Below, piece by piece: positions 8,038 to 16,461 of a stretch of 64,000 bases of DNA. The position numbers and the translations under genes were made by a program. The notes under the pieces were generated by a model. It did no database searches, was not told the DNA's origin, and worked only from the letters and a program-made list of their open reading frames with translations. The first letter of the stretch is position 1; each line of letters opens with the position of its first letter. Location of the stretch: assembly GCA_965657945.1 (NCBI GenBank), contig CBFHPW010000004.1:1-64000 (forward strand), given 5' to 3'. This DNA comes from CAJJDF01 sp965657945 (GTDB taxonomy: Bacteria > Bacteroidota > Bacteroidia > Flavobacteriales_D > CAJJDF01).

Positions 8038-10248
8038 ATGAAAAATCTGATTCACATATCTCTTTTTATTCTTCTGGCTTCAGCCGGAATTTCTCAGACT
8101 TATTCTGTGGTTATTGTGGATGAGCATGATGTGGCATTGCCATTTGTGAGTTGTGAAATTAATTTTTATTTAAACGGAGAAAAACTCTCAAAGCAAACAA
8201 TTTCTTCTGGCCAAGGAGAAATTTTAGTAAAAAAGGAATGGACCAATATTAAATTAAAATTGAGACACATTGGTTTTCAAACAAAATTCACTTCTTTGAA
8301 TAAGGGCGATACCAAAGTAACGATGTACCGTGATAATTTAGAGTTAACCACGTTTGTGGTAACGGGACAATATTCGGAGAGTTCGGTGGATAATTCTGTT
8401 CATAAAGTGAAAGTCATTGACTCAAAAAGGATTGAAGCGCAAGGTGCTGTAAATCTCCAAGAATTAATGGAACAAGAAATGAATATACGTGTTTCGCAAG
8501 ATAATGTATTAGGTTCTTCGATGAGTATTCAAGGGCTGTCTGGAGAAAATGTAAAAATCTTGATTGATGGTGTTCCTGTGGTAGGAAGAATGAACGGAAA
8601 TGTTGATTTGTCACAAATTAACCTAAACAACATCGAAAGAGTAGAAATTGTAGAAGGACCGTTATCTGTTAATTACGGAACAAACGCACTCGCTGGTACG
8701 ATTAATTTGATTACCAAAAAGAATAAAAAAAGATTTGGCGCAAGAGCCGAAGGGTACTACGAAACGGTAGGTCAGTACAATTTTAATGGAAGTGTAGATT
8801 TTGCAAAAAAAACGCATGCTTTCACGTTGTCTGCAGGTCGAAACTTTTTTGATGGATTTTCATTTGAAGACACCTCGCGTGTTCAGCAATGGAGACCGAA
8901 AGAGCAACTATTTGGCTCATTGAAATATTCGAACACCTACAAAAAGCTTTCTTACCAATTAACCTCCGATGTGTTTGAGGAAAATCTTGTAGCACGAGGT
9001 GCGCCAAGAAAACCTTATGGCGAGTCTGCTTTTGATGATTATTTTACTACGCATAGATTGTCTAATGCCTTGAACTTAACTTATAAAATTAAAAAAGGAC
9101 AAGAAATAGCTGTTTTGGGTGGATACAATTATTACCAAAGAACAAAAGCCAAATACTTGAAAGATTTAGTCAATATAGAGTACACTCTAATAGATGATCC
9201 CTCTACATCAGACACTTCTGTTTTTGATTTGATTTTTTCTCGAGGAACTTACTCTTACTCAAAAGACAGCTCAAAAATTAACTACCAAGTAGGGTACGAT
9301 ATCAATGTGGAATCCAACCGAGGTGAACGAATTGCCGAAGGTCAAAAGCAAATTGGCGATTATGCAGTATTTGGGAGTATGGAATACCGACCAAATTCTA
9401 AGCTAGTAATAAGACCAGGACTAAGATATAGCTACAATACGGCATACGAAACTCCACTTATTCCTTCTTTAAACCTAAAGTATCAAGTAACAAGACATTT
9501 AACTTCAAGAATTTCTTGGGGAAGAGGTTTTAGAGCGCCTTCATTAAAGGAATTGCATTTTTTGTTTGTGGATTTGAACCACAATATTCTTGGAAATCAA
9601 AATTTACAGGCCGAAAGTTCGGATAACTTGATGCTACAGTTTGCCTACAAGCGAGGAGTAAAAAGAGGGGTGTATAATTTTGGTTTAAGCGGATTTTATA
9701 ATTCAGTTCGAAATCAAATTAGCTTAGTGTTGCAAGACCAAGCAGAACAGTTGTATTCGTACAAAAACATAGGAGAGTTTTACAGCCAAGGAATCAACTT
9801 TACATCCGGGTTCAAATACAAAACTTACCGCACAGATTTAGGTTTTTCTTGGGTAGGTAGGTATAATTTAGAATCCATTAGCGATGCTTCAGTTGATCGA
9901 TTTTCTTACACGCCAGAAGTAATGGCTAGCTTTGGTTACGAAGTAGAATCATGGAACACAACCTTTAATCTTTTTTATAAATACACCGGAAAAGTACTTG
10001 GGTATTTCGATGATGAATTAAATGGAGTTTCGCAGTTCGAAATAGATGATTACAGCATGATGGATGTTTCGGTGATACGGTATTTTTTCAAAAAGAAAAT
10101 GAATCTTACAGTAGGAGCCAAAAATTTATTTGATGTAGGAAACATCGTTTCGGGACAGTTTACGGGAGGCGTGCACAGTGGAGGTGGTGGTAACATCCCT
10201 GTGGCGTGGGGAAGAACTTATTTTACAAAATTGGTATTTAATTTTTAA
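8038..10248 (+). CDS. TonB-dependent receptor, heme-receptor type
   Basis: Outer-membrane active importer of 736 residues. It has a signal peptide (about 1-19), a short carboxypeptidase-regulatory-like beta domain (about 20-100), a plug (about 110-230, with MSIQGLSGENVKILIDGVPV and VEIVEGPLSVNYGTNALAGTINLITKK), then a 22-strand-type barrel ending in the expected C-terminal F (FNF). In an extracellular-loop region it has FRAP at 498-501 and NQNL at 520-523, with His507 and His515 between, corresponding to the FRAP/NPNL boxes of heme receptors such as HmuR. The flanking HmuY-like genes support heme or hemoprotein uptake. Substrate is inferred. The start is fixed by the signal peptide beginning at once. 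Confidence 0.9.
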   Translation: MKNLIHISLFILLASAGISQTYSVVIVDEHDVALPFVSCEINFYLNGEKLSKQTISSGQGEILVKKEWTNIKLKLRHIGFQTKFTSLNKGDTKVTMYRDNLELTTFVVTGQYSESSVDNSVHKVKVIDSKRIEAQGAVNLQELMEQEMNIRVSQDNVLGSSMSIQGLSGENVKILIDGVPVVGRMNGNVDLSQINLNNIERVEIVEGPLSVNYGTNALAGTINLITKKNKKRFGARAEGYYETVGQYNFNGSVDFAKKTHAFTLSAGRNFFDGFSFEDTSRVQQWRPKEQLFGSLKYSNTYKKLSYQLTSDVFEENLVARGAPRKPYGESAFDDYFTTHRLSNALNLTYKIKKGQEIAVLGGYNYYQRTKAKYLKDLVNIEYTLIDDPSTSDTSVFDLIFSRGTYSYSKDSSKINYQVGYDINVESNRGERIAEGQKQIGDYAVFGSMEYRPNSKLVIRPGLRYSYNTAYETPLIPSLNLKYQVTRHLTSRISWGRGFRAPSLKELHFLFVDLNHNILGNQNLQAESSDNLMLQFAYKRGVKRGVYNFGLSGFYNSVRNQISLVLQDQAEQLYSYKNIGEFYSQGINFTSGFKYKTYRTDLGFSWVGRYNLESISDASVDRFSYTPEVMASFGYEVESWNTTFNLFYKYTGKVLGYFDDELNGVSQFEIDDYSMMDVSVIRYFFKKKMNLTVGAKNLFDVGNIVSGQFTGGVHSGGGGNIPVAWGRTYFTKLVFNF

Positions 10249-10257
10249 CTTTAAAAC

Positions 10258-11250
10258 ATGAAATACACATTCTACTTAATAGGCTTGATTGTTTTTACTT
10301 CTTGTTTGAAGGAGGAAGAGCCAATTCCACCTTTTGATAGAGGCGGAATTCAATTAGGAGGGATTGATATCAATGACAATGCCGATTATTCCAAACAAAT
10401 ATATTACGACATCGATAAGAATGAAGTGGTAAGAACAGTGGATAGATCATCATGGGATTTAGCTTTCGAAACAACACCCACTGGCGTAAACATTCTGACA
10501 AATACAGCAAGTAAAGTAACGGTATCTAAAACGGGTGAAACTAATTTTAATGCCGTAATAGATCTAAGTGCACTTTCCTTGAATTATAAATGGGATGATG
10601 CTTCCGGAAACGAAGACTCTTTGGCCTTAAGAGATTGGATTTTTGGCGGAGTTCCTACAAATGAAGTGTTTGTGGTAGATAGAGGAGAAAAGCCTAGTTT
10701 GGTAGCGAGAGGATTCAAGAAGCTTAAAGTAGTTTCGGTAAACTCAAGTGAGTTTGTTATTGAATATGCCAATATCAACGGAACCGATTTTCAAACAAAA
10801 ACAATTCCTAAAAACACGAACAAACACTATACAGCTTTTTCATTTGATGAAGGAGGAAAAATTGTGGAAGTGGAGCCCAACAAAACAGAATGGGACTTTG
10901 TAATTACTCAATATTTAGCAACTTTTTATGACCTGACTCCACAACTGAGTTATTCAGTAAACGGAATTCTGATTAATAAAAAAGAATGCAAAGGAGTAAA
11001 AGTTTTTGATAAAGAATTTAGAGAGATTAGCTTGTCAGATGTCGGTGTTTATCAATTAAATGACTCGGCCAACGTAATAGGTTTTGAATGGAAACAATAC
11101 GATTTTGACGAGGCTACGTATGCCGTAGTTCCTGGCATGAATTACATTTTGCAATCAAAAAAAGGATTGTATTATAAGCTTCGAATGGTTGATTTTTATA
11201 GCACAACTGGACTAAAAGGAAGTCCAAGATTTGAGTTTGAATTATTGTAA
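10258..11250 (+). CDS. HmuY-like lipoprotein
   Basis: Protein of 330 residues with lipobox FTSC (Cys16), so it is expected to be lipid-anchored, probably at the outer membrane. It carries two HmuY half-motifs: 43-70 (DYSKQIYYDIDKNEV...WDLAF) and 190-216 (HYTAFSFDEGGKIVEV...EWDFVI). P. gingivalis HmuY captures heme and hands it to the TonB receptor HmuR; here the lipoprotein is 9 bp downstream of the receptor gene, the same functional pairing in a different order. It lacks a sorting domain, unlike its relative at 6753-8000. Heme binding is inferred. Confidence 0.85.
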   Translation: MKYTFYLIGLIVFTSCLKEEEPIPPFDRGGIQLGGIDINDNADYSKQIYYDIDKNEVVRTVDRSSWDLAFETTPTGVNILTNTASKVTVSKTGETNFNAVIDLSALSLNYKWDDASGNEDSLALRDWIFGGVPTNEVFVVDRGEKPSLVARGFKKLKVVSVNSSEFVIEYANINGTDFQTKTIPKNTNKHYTAFSFDEGGKIVEVEPNKTEWDFVITQYLATFYDLTPQLSYSVNGILINKKECKGVKVFDKEFREISLSDVGVYQLNDSANVIGFEWKQYDFDEATYAVVPGMNYILQSKKGLYYKLRMVDFYSTTGLKGSPRFEFELL

Positions 11251-11262
11251 AATCCTGCTAAA

Positions 11263-12183
11263 TTAAGGTTGGTAATTCTCGTACCAATCAAAATTCTCCT
11301 TGATTATTTCGGTTTTATTCTCCCTCAAATAGGATACAAATTCTGAAGCAATAGGACTCAGTTGTTTTTCCTTTTGCCAAATTAAATTCCATTGAGTAGT
11401 GATCGGTAGACCCTCAAAAGGAATAATTTCTAACTCTCCATTGCTTAATTCACTTTTGAGACCAATAATTGGCATGATCGAATATCCTAGCCCAGCCAAT
11501 ACGCCTTGTTTCACTGCCTCATTGGAGGTAAGTACAATCTTCTGAACTGGCGTTATTTCGTTTTTACTGATAAAGTTTTCGGAGGTTATTCTTGTCGCAG
11601 AACCTTCTTCTCTCAATATTAAAGGAAGTTGGTTTAATTCCTCCAACGTAGTGATTTTCAATTCTGATTTCTTTTTTATTAAGTACAAATCGTTGCCCAT
11701 CAGTTCGATTCGCTCAAAGTTCTTTAAATCTGGTAAAACAGAAACAAGAGCAAAGTCCGATTCGTTTTTTTGAAAAGAATCAATAACGGTGGATCGGTTT
11801 GTTACATCAATTTGCAAATCAATTCCTTTGTGAATAGAGTGGAAGCCAGCCAAAAAATAGGGCATGACATATTTGCCTGTTGAGACAACCGAAATAGTAA
11901 GGTTGCCATACAACAAGCCTCGGTATGCATATTTTTTATGTTTGATTTTTTCTACCTCCGCAAGAATTTTTTTACTTGCTTCAGCTATTTCCTTTCCAAA
12001 ATCGGTTACGTGAATTTTTCGGCCAATCACCTGGATCAAAGGAATGTCGAATTGCTCTTGTAAGTTTTTGAGCTGTATAGAAACAGCAGGTTGGGTAAGA
12101 TGGAGTTCTTCTGCAGCTCTTGTGATACTCTCTTTCTCAGTAATTTTGACAAAGATTCGTAATTGATGAATAGTATAGTTCAT
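11263..12183 (-). CDS. LysR family transcriptional regulator
   Basis: DNA-binding regulator of 306 residues. The N-terminal winged helix-turn-helix (helices about 19-40, ITRAAEELHLTQPAVSIQLKNLQ) is followed by a periplasmic-binding-protein-like sensor domain (about 90-295). It is divergently transcribed from the SbtA-type bicarbonate transporter gene with an 86-bp shared intergenic region holding an AT-rich palindrome (12211-12228), the usual layout of a LysR regulator and its target. Cyanobacterial LysR proteins (CmpR, CcmR) control inorganic-carbon uptake in the same way, so a carbon-sensing role is a reasonable inference. Confidence 0.92.
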   Translation of the reverse strand: MNYTIHQLRIFVKITEKESITRAAEELHLTQPAVSIQLKNLQEQFDIPLIQVIGRKIHVTDFGKEIAEASKKILAEVEKIKHKKYAYRGLLYGNLTISVVSTGKYVMPYFLAGFHSIHKGIDLQIDVTNRSTVIDSFQKNESDFALVSVLPDLKNFERIELMGNDLYLIKKKSELKITTLEELNQLPLILREEGSATRITSENFISKNEITPVQKIVLTSNEAVKQGVLAGLGYSIMPIIGLKSELSNGELEIIPFEGLPITTQWNLIWQKEKQLSPIASEFVSYLRENKTEIIKENFDWYENYQP

Positions 12184-12210
12184 AAAATAGATTAATGATA
12201 AAGCTAAAAA

Positions 12211-12228
12211 ATATAAATGAAATTATAT
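12211..12228. promoter_or_regulatory. Candidate LysR operator between regulator and transporter
   Basis: ATATAA-N6-TTATAT, perfect 6-bp arms, lies between the two divergent start codons. LysR proteins bind partly symmetric AT-rich sites of this size, but the region is AT-rich throughout, so chance symmetry is possible. Confidence 0.4.
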
Positions 12229-12269
12229 GAATAAATTTTGTCAATTTTGCATCACAAATAAAATCCACT

Positions 12270-13250
12270 ATGACTATAGATTTACTTCTACAAAACCTCA
12301 CGAATCCAGCGCTACTATTTTTTGTTCTTGGGCTCGTTGCGGTCCAATTAAAAAGTGACTTGGCAATTCCGGAGGGGTCTTCAAAGTTCATTTCGCTTTA
12401 TTTACTGTTTTCAATTGGTTTTAAAGGAGGACAAGAACTTGCCCACAGTGATCTCGGAATGGATACTATTATAATTCTTCTTTTTGGAATTTTCTTAGCT
12501 ATCGTAGTTCCATTCTACACTTTTTTTATTCTAAGAAAAAGACTTGGAGTGTTCAATGCAGCAGCAATTTGTGCTGCTTACGGTTCGGTGAGTGCTGTCA
12601 CTTTTGTAACAGCTGTTTCGTTTTTAGAATCGCTCCTAATTCCTTTCGGTGGTCACATGGTAGCCGTTATGGCTCTTATGGAGGCTCCTGCAATTATTGT
12701 AGGAGTGCTGATGCTCAAAATATTTAAAAAATCGAAGAAAGAGGAAGTAGGCGAAGAAAAAATGTCTTTTGGCTCCATTGTAAAACATTCCTTTACCAAT
12801 GGAAGTGTAGTGTTAATTGTAGGAAGTTTGATCATAGGTTTTTTGGCTAGTGAAAAACACGCTGCAGGAATCACTCCTTTTACCACAGATTTGTTCAAGG
12901 GGTTTCTAGCAGTTTTCTTATTGGACATGGGAATCACAAGTGGAAAAAAATTATCAGCTTTCTGGAAAAACGGATTTTTTCCTTTTGCCTTTGCGGTGAT
13001 TATTCCTTTTATAAATGGCTGTGTAGTCGCTTTCTTCAGCCCTTATATTTCAGATAGTTTAGGTGATCAACTCTTGTTTGCAATTTTGGCAGCAAGTGCA
13101 TCGTATATTGCGGTGCCTGCTGCAATGAAACTGGCAGTGCCCAAAGCCAATTCAGGACTTTATGTACCGATGGCTTTGGCAATTACTTTCCCATTTAATA
13201 TCACTATCGGAATGCCGATTTATTTATATATTATTCAGTACTTTGCATAA
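12270..13250 (+). CDS. SbtA-type sodium-dependent bicarbonate transporter
   Basis: Inner-membrane protein of 326 residues with about ten hydrophobic segments in two repeated halves. Family blocks visible: FISLYLLFSIGFKGGQEL (39-56), ICAAYGSVSAVTFVTA (about 100-115), MVAVMALMEAPAIIVG (129-145), FLAVFLLDMGITSGKK (about 211-226) and ILAASASYIAVPAAMKLAVP (about 272-291). SbtA imports bicarbonate with sodium. The hydrophilic central loop is rich in Lys and Glu. A LysR gene is divergent and tsaC/sua5 follows after 17 bp, so the two may share a transcript. Family call is firm; transport in this organism is inferred. Confidence 0.9.
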   Translation: MTIDLLLQNLTNPALLFFVLGLVAVQLKSDLAIPEGSSKFISLYLLFSIGFKGGQELAHSDLGMDTIIILLFGIFLAIVVPFYTFFILRKRLGVFNAAAICAAYGSVSAVTFVTAVSFLESLLIPFGGHMVAVMALMEAPAIIVGVLMLKIFKKSKKEEVGEEKMSFGSIVKHSFTNGSVVLIVGSLIIGFLASEKHAAGITPFTTDLFKGFLAVFLLDMGITSGKKLSAFWKNGFFPFAFAVIIPFINGCVVAFFSPYISDSLGDQLLFAILAASASYIAVPAAMKLAVPKANSGLYVPMALAITFPFNITIGMPIYLYIIQYFA

Positions 13251-13267
13251 GATTAATTCTTGAGCAT

Positions 13268-14230
13268 ATGTTTACAAACATCTCTGACAACATAAGTCAA
13301 GCGGCACATTTTTTGAAAATAGGGAAAGCGGTTGCAATTCCTACAGAAACTGTGTACGGATTGGCCGCAAATATTTACAACGAACAAGCCATTAGGTCGA
13401 TTTTTGAATTAAAAGAAAGGCCACTCAACAATCCGTTGATAGTTCATATTCACTCTTTTGATCAATTAGAGGAAATAGCTATTGATATTCCTGATGTGGC
13501 TTGTCAATTGGCACAAACCTTTTGGCCAGGTCCGCTTACTTTGGTTCTGGATAAAAATCCAAGTATTCCGGATGTTATTACTGCAAACAAACCAACAGTA
13601 GGAATAAGAATGCCCAATCACCCTGTTACTCTTGAGCTACTAAAATCTATCGATTTTCCTTTGGCAGCTCCAAGTGCCAATCCTTTTAAGCGTATAAGTC
13701 CGACCAATCCAGAGAGGGTTTTTGAATATTTTGAGAACAAACTTCCTTTTATTCTCAATGGTGGAGAATGTGAAAACGGAATCGAATCTACCATTGTTGG
13801 GTTTCGAGAAGGCAAGCCAATTATATACAGATTAGGCGCATTGGCACAAAACAAAATTGAGGAAATAACCGGAAAAATAGAAGTGCTGAACTCAGATAAT
13901 GAAGCTCCTGAGGCTCCCGGAATGCTCGATAAACACTATTCGCCCAGAACCAAATTGATTTTGACAGAAAATTTGGAGGAAGAAATAAGGCGAAACGGGG
14001 GTAAAAAAATAGGTTTGTTGTCTTTTAATTTTTTCGATTCTCAAGAACTTGTTCTGGCACATAAAATTTTATCCGTAACTAGTAATTTGGATGAAGCTGC
14101 TCATAATTTATATGAGTACCTGCAAGAGTTGGATCAATTAGATCTTGAGGTTATCATAGCCGAGATGATGCCCAAAAAAGCTTTAGGAAATTCCATCAAC
14201 GATCGACTGAAAAGAGCTTCTCACTCGTAG
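13268..14230 (+). CDS. L-threonylcarbamoyladenylate synthase (TsaC/Sua5)
   Basis: Makes threonylcarbamoyl-AMP from threonine, bicarbonate and ATP for the t6A37 modification of tRNAs reading ANN codons. It has 320 residues. The YrdC domain (about 8-195) has PTETVYGLA (25-33), KERPLNNPLIVHI (49-61), and the FPLAAPSAN and ESTIVGF blocks. The linker APGMLDKHYSP (about 216-226) and a C-terminal Sua5 domain make it the long Sua5 form. Bicarbonate is a substrate, which makes the neighbouring bicarbonate transporter noteworthy, though adjacency may be accidental. Confidence 0.93.
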   Translation: MFTNISDNISQAAHFLKIGKAVAIPTETVYGLAANIYNEQAIRSIFELKERPLNNPLIVHIHSFDQLEEIAIDIPDVACQLAQTFWPGPLTLVLDKNPSIPDVITANKPTVGIRMPNHPVTLELLKSIDFPLAAPSANPFKRISPTNPERVFEYFENKLPFILNGGECENGIESTIVGFREGKPIIYRLGALAQNKIEEITGKIEVLNSDNEAPEAPGMLDKHYSPRTKLILTENLEEEIRRNGGKKIGLLSFNFFDSQELVLAHKILSVTSNLDEAAHNLYEYLQELDQLDLEVIIAEMMPKKALGNSINDRLKRASHS

Positions 14231-14232
14231 TG

Positions 14233-14823
14233 TTACAATAATTTCGCTATTTCAGATTTAATCTCTTCTGGTGTAGTTTGTGGAGAAAATCTCGAAATTA
14301 CGTTGCCATTTTTATCAATCAAGAATTTCTCAAAATTCCATCTAATTTCATTGTCTCCTGCAATTGCTTGCTCTTTTTTCAAAAACTTATACAATTCATT
14401 GGCATTTGCTCCATTTACTTCGGTTTTTTCAGCCAATTCGAATGTAACGCCATGATTTATTTTGCAAGTCTCTACCATTTCTTGGTTGGTTAAGGGTTCT
14501 TGGCCTCCAAACTGATTACACGGAAATCCGAGCACTTTTAATCCTTTGTCGCCAAACTCTTGATGCAATTCTTCTAGCCCTGTGAACTGCGGAGTGAGTC
14601 CGCATTTGGTAGCCGTGTTCACAATTAATAAAAGAGAGCCTTTGTATTCATCCATCGATTTTTTTTCACCGCTAGGAGTAGAGTAGGTAAAATCATAAAT
14701 GTTAGTTGCTTTCATATCTGTTTGGTTTAATTCGTTTGATTCAGTTGGTTTGGTTTTCTTTTCAGCAGCTGAGCAAGAAATAAAGAATAATGCGCTTAGC
14801 GCGAAAATAGAAATTGTTTTCAT
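14233..14823 (-). CDS. Glutathione peroxidase family lipoprotein
   Basis: Thiol peroxidase of 196 residues. It has a lipoprotein signal (FISC, Cys17) and a 20-residue charged linker, so it should act outside the cytoplasm, membrane-anchored. Catalytic residues: Cys74 (TKCG), Gln108 (QEP) and the WN pair in RWNFEKFL. Cys120 sits where thioredoxin-dependent members keep the resolving Cys, so a two-Cys mechanism is likely rather than use of glutathione. It is 2 bp downstream of a cytosolic paralog, an apparent duplication in which one copy gained an export signal. Confidence 0.92.
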   Translation of the reverse strand: MKTISIFALSALFFISCSAAEKKTKPTESNELNQTDMKATNIYDFTYSTPSGEKKSMDEYKGSLLLIVNTATKCGLTPQFTGLEELHQEFGDKGLKVLGFPCNQFGGQEPLTNQEMVETCKINHGVTFELAEKTEVNGANANELYKFLKKEQAIAGDNEIRWNFEKFLIDKNGNVISRFSPQTTPEEIKSEIAKLL

Positions 14824-14825
14824 AG

Positions 14826-15311
14826 TTAAATTTGTTTGAGCGCTTTTATAATTTCTCCTTCAAAGGAGGCTGGTTTTGCTTTTGGAGAAAAACGTTTGAT
14901 TGGCTTTCCGTTTCCATCAATCAGGAATTTTTCAAAATTCCATTTAATTCGGCTACTAAATACTCCCGATTTTATTTTACTTTTCAAAAACTTGTAAATC
15001 GGATGTGCTTTATTTCCATTTACGTCAATTTTTTCCATCAGTTGGAAAGTAACTCCGTGGTTTATTTGGCAAGTTTCTTCCATTTTGTCATTCGATACAG
15101 GTTCTTGACCCAAAAATTGATTGCAGGGAAATCCTAAAACTACCAGACCTCTTTCTTTGTAGTCTTTGTGTAATTTTTCTAGTCCGGCAAATTGCGGAGT
15201 GAGTCCACATTTTGTAGCAGTATTTACTACCAATACTACCTTTCCTTTGAAGGTTTCCATATCCACGGATTCTCCGTTTGGTTTGTTTGCTGAATATTTA
15301 TAAAATGACAT
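14826..15311 (-). CDS. Glutathione peroxidase family protein, cytosolic
   Basis: Peroxidase of 161 residues with no signal peptide. Catalytic Cys35 (TKCG), Gln69 (QEP) and Trp-Asn in KWNFEKFLID are present; Cys81 is in the resolving position (EETCQINHG), which suggests thioredoxin as reductant. It reduces hydrogen peroxide or lipid hydroperoxides. It precedes the lipoprotein paralog by 2 bp. An exact -7 element (15331-15338) just upstream could give the pair its own promoter inside the longer minus-strand run. Confidence 0.92.
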   Translation of the reverse strand: MSFYKYSANKPNGESVDMETFKGKVVLVVNTATKCGLTPQFAGLEKLHKDYKERGLVVLGFPCNQFLGQEPVSNDKMEETCQINHGVTFQLMEKIDVNGNKAHPIYKFLKSKIKSGVFSSRIKWNFEKFLIDGNGKPIKRFSPKAKPASFEGEIIKALKQI

Positions 15312-15330
15312 AGTGTGTTTTTCTCTTTAT

Positions 15331-15338
15331 CAAAAGTA
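15331..15338 (-). promoter_or_regulatory. -7 element for the peroxidase pair
   Basis: Minus-strand TACTTTTG, exact TAnnTTTG match; predicted start about 16 nt before the ATG at 15311. No clear TTG at -33. Confidence 0.4.
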
Positions 15339-15342
15339 GGCA

Positions 15343-15687
15343 TTAACCTACTTTAATTCCATTTTTAACCGGTTTATCTGTACTTAATAAAGTGATCTCA
15401 TTTTCTTGACCCAAGGTACCAAGAACTAAGCATTCACTCATTTTGTTTGCTATTTGTTTTTTAGGAAAATTGGTGACTGCAACTATCTGTTTACCAATTA
15501 TTTCAGAAGCATTGTATAAAGTAGTTATTTGAGCAGATGACTGCCTAATTCCGAAATCTCCAAAATCAATAGTAAGAAGGAAAGACGGATTAATCGCTTC
15601 TTTAAATTCAGTAGTGTTCACAATTGTTCCAACCCGAAGTTCCATTTTATCAAAATCTCGCCAAGTGATTAGATTCTCTTTGTTCAT
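15343..15687 (-). CDS. CsaA-like tRNA-binding domain protein
   Basis: Single-domain OB-fold protein of 114 residues. Family blocks: FDKMELRVGTIV (13-24), GIRQSSAQIT (about 46-55) and GKQIVAVTNFPKKQIANKMSECLVLG. The fold is that of the tRNA-binding domain also found at the C-terminus of MetRS; stand-alone CsaA has been reported as an export-related chaperone in Bacillus. Its ATG overlaps the stop of the MBL-fold gene by one base (TAATG), indicating translational coupling. Molecular role here is uncertain. Confidence 0.88.
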   Translation of the reverse strand: MNKENLITWRDFDKMELRVGTIVNTTEFKEAINPSFLLTIDFGDFGIRQSSAQITTLYNASEIIGKQIVAVTNFPKKQIANKMSECLVLGTLGQENEITLLSTDKPVKNGIKVG

Positions 15688-16451
15688 TACAGTATAATTT
15701 GTAATCCATCGTAAGCCAATTCTACATTTGAGGGTAGCTCATTCATTATGTCTTCGTGCAATCCTAAAGTGTGGCTCATGTGAGTAAAATAAGCTTTTTC
15801 GGGCTTTATTTTATTGACTATTTCCTTTGCTTCATCCAAGGTGAAGTGAGAAATGTGAGGATTTTTCTGAAGTGCGTTCAGCACCAATATTTTAGTTCCT
15901 TTCACTTTTTCGAGCTCTTTGTCAGAGATTAAATTCATGTCGGTGATGTAAGTAAAATCACCCACTCGAAAACCAAAAACCGGCAACTTGTAGTGAAGTC
16001 CTTCTATCGGAATAATAGTTTCTTCATTGATAAGGAAAGGTTTGTTCTCTATTTCGTTGGCATTTATTCTTGGAATTCCAGGGTAATTGAATCGCTCATC
16101 AAACACGTAATGAAATTCTTGCTTTAATTGATTCAATACCCGTTCATGAGCATATATTTCAATTTCTTTCTTGTGTTTAAAACAAAAAGGACGAACATCA
16201 TCCATTCCTGCCACATGATCTTTGTGCTCGTGCGTGTACAAAATAGCGTCAATGTTTTTGACTTTTGCCCTTAGCATTTGGGTTCTAAAGTCAGGACCAG
16301 TATCAATCACCAAGGTGTTTTTCTCTGTTTCAATCAACACAGAAACCCGTAGTCTTTTGTCTTTGTCATTTTTGGAACTACACACCTCGCAATCGCAAGC
16401 AATTACGGGTATTCCTTGAGATGTTCCTGTTCCTAAAAATGTGACTTTCAT
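15687..16451 (-). CDS. MBL-fold metallo-hydrolase (PhnP-like)
   Basis: Zinc-dependent hydrolase of 254 residues. Start FLGTGTSQGIP (5-15), a C-x-C-x-x-C cluster at 19-24 (CDCEVC) and the metal motif HEHKDH (74-79) match the PhnP-like branch, whose members have phosphodiesterase activity; later ligands include the D of YITDM and the H of FTHMSH. No phn genes are nearby, so the substrate is unknown. It lies 10 bp downstream of the cysteine desulfurase gene and is coupled to csaA. Confidence 0.88.
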   Translation of the reverse strand: MKVTFLGTGTSQGIPVIACDCEVCSSKNDKDKRLRVSVLIETEKNTLVIDTGPDFRTQMLRAKVKNIDAILYTHEHKDHVAGMDDVRPFCFKHKKEIEIYAHERVLNQLKQEFHYVFDERFNYPGIPRINANEIENKPFLINEETIIPIEGLHYKLPVFGFRVGDFTYITDMNLISDKELEKVKGTKILVLNALQKNPHISHFTLDEAKEIVNKIKPEKAYFTHMSHTLGLHEDIMNELPSNVELAYDGLQIIL

Positions 16452-16461
16452 TCTTTTTAAA

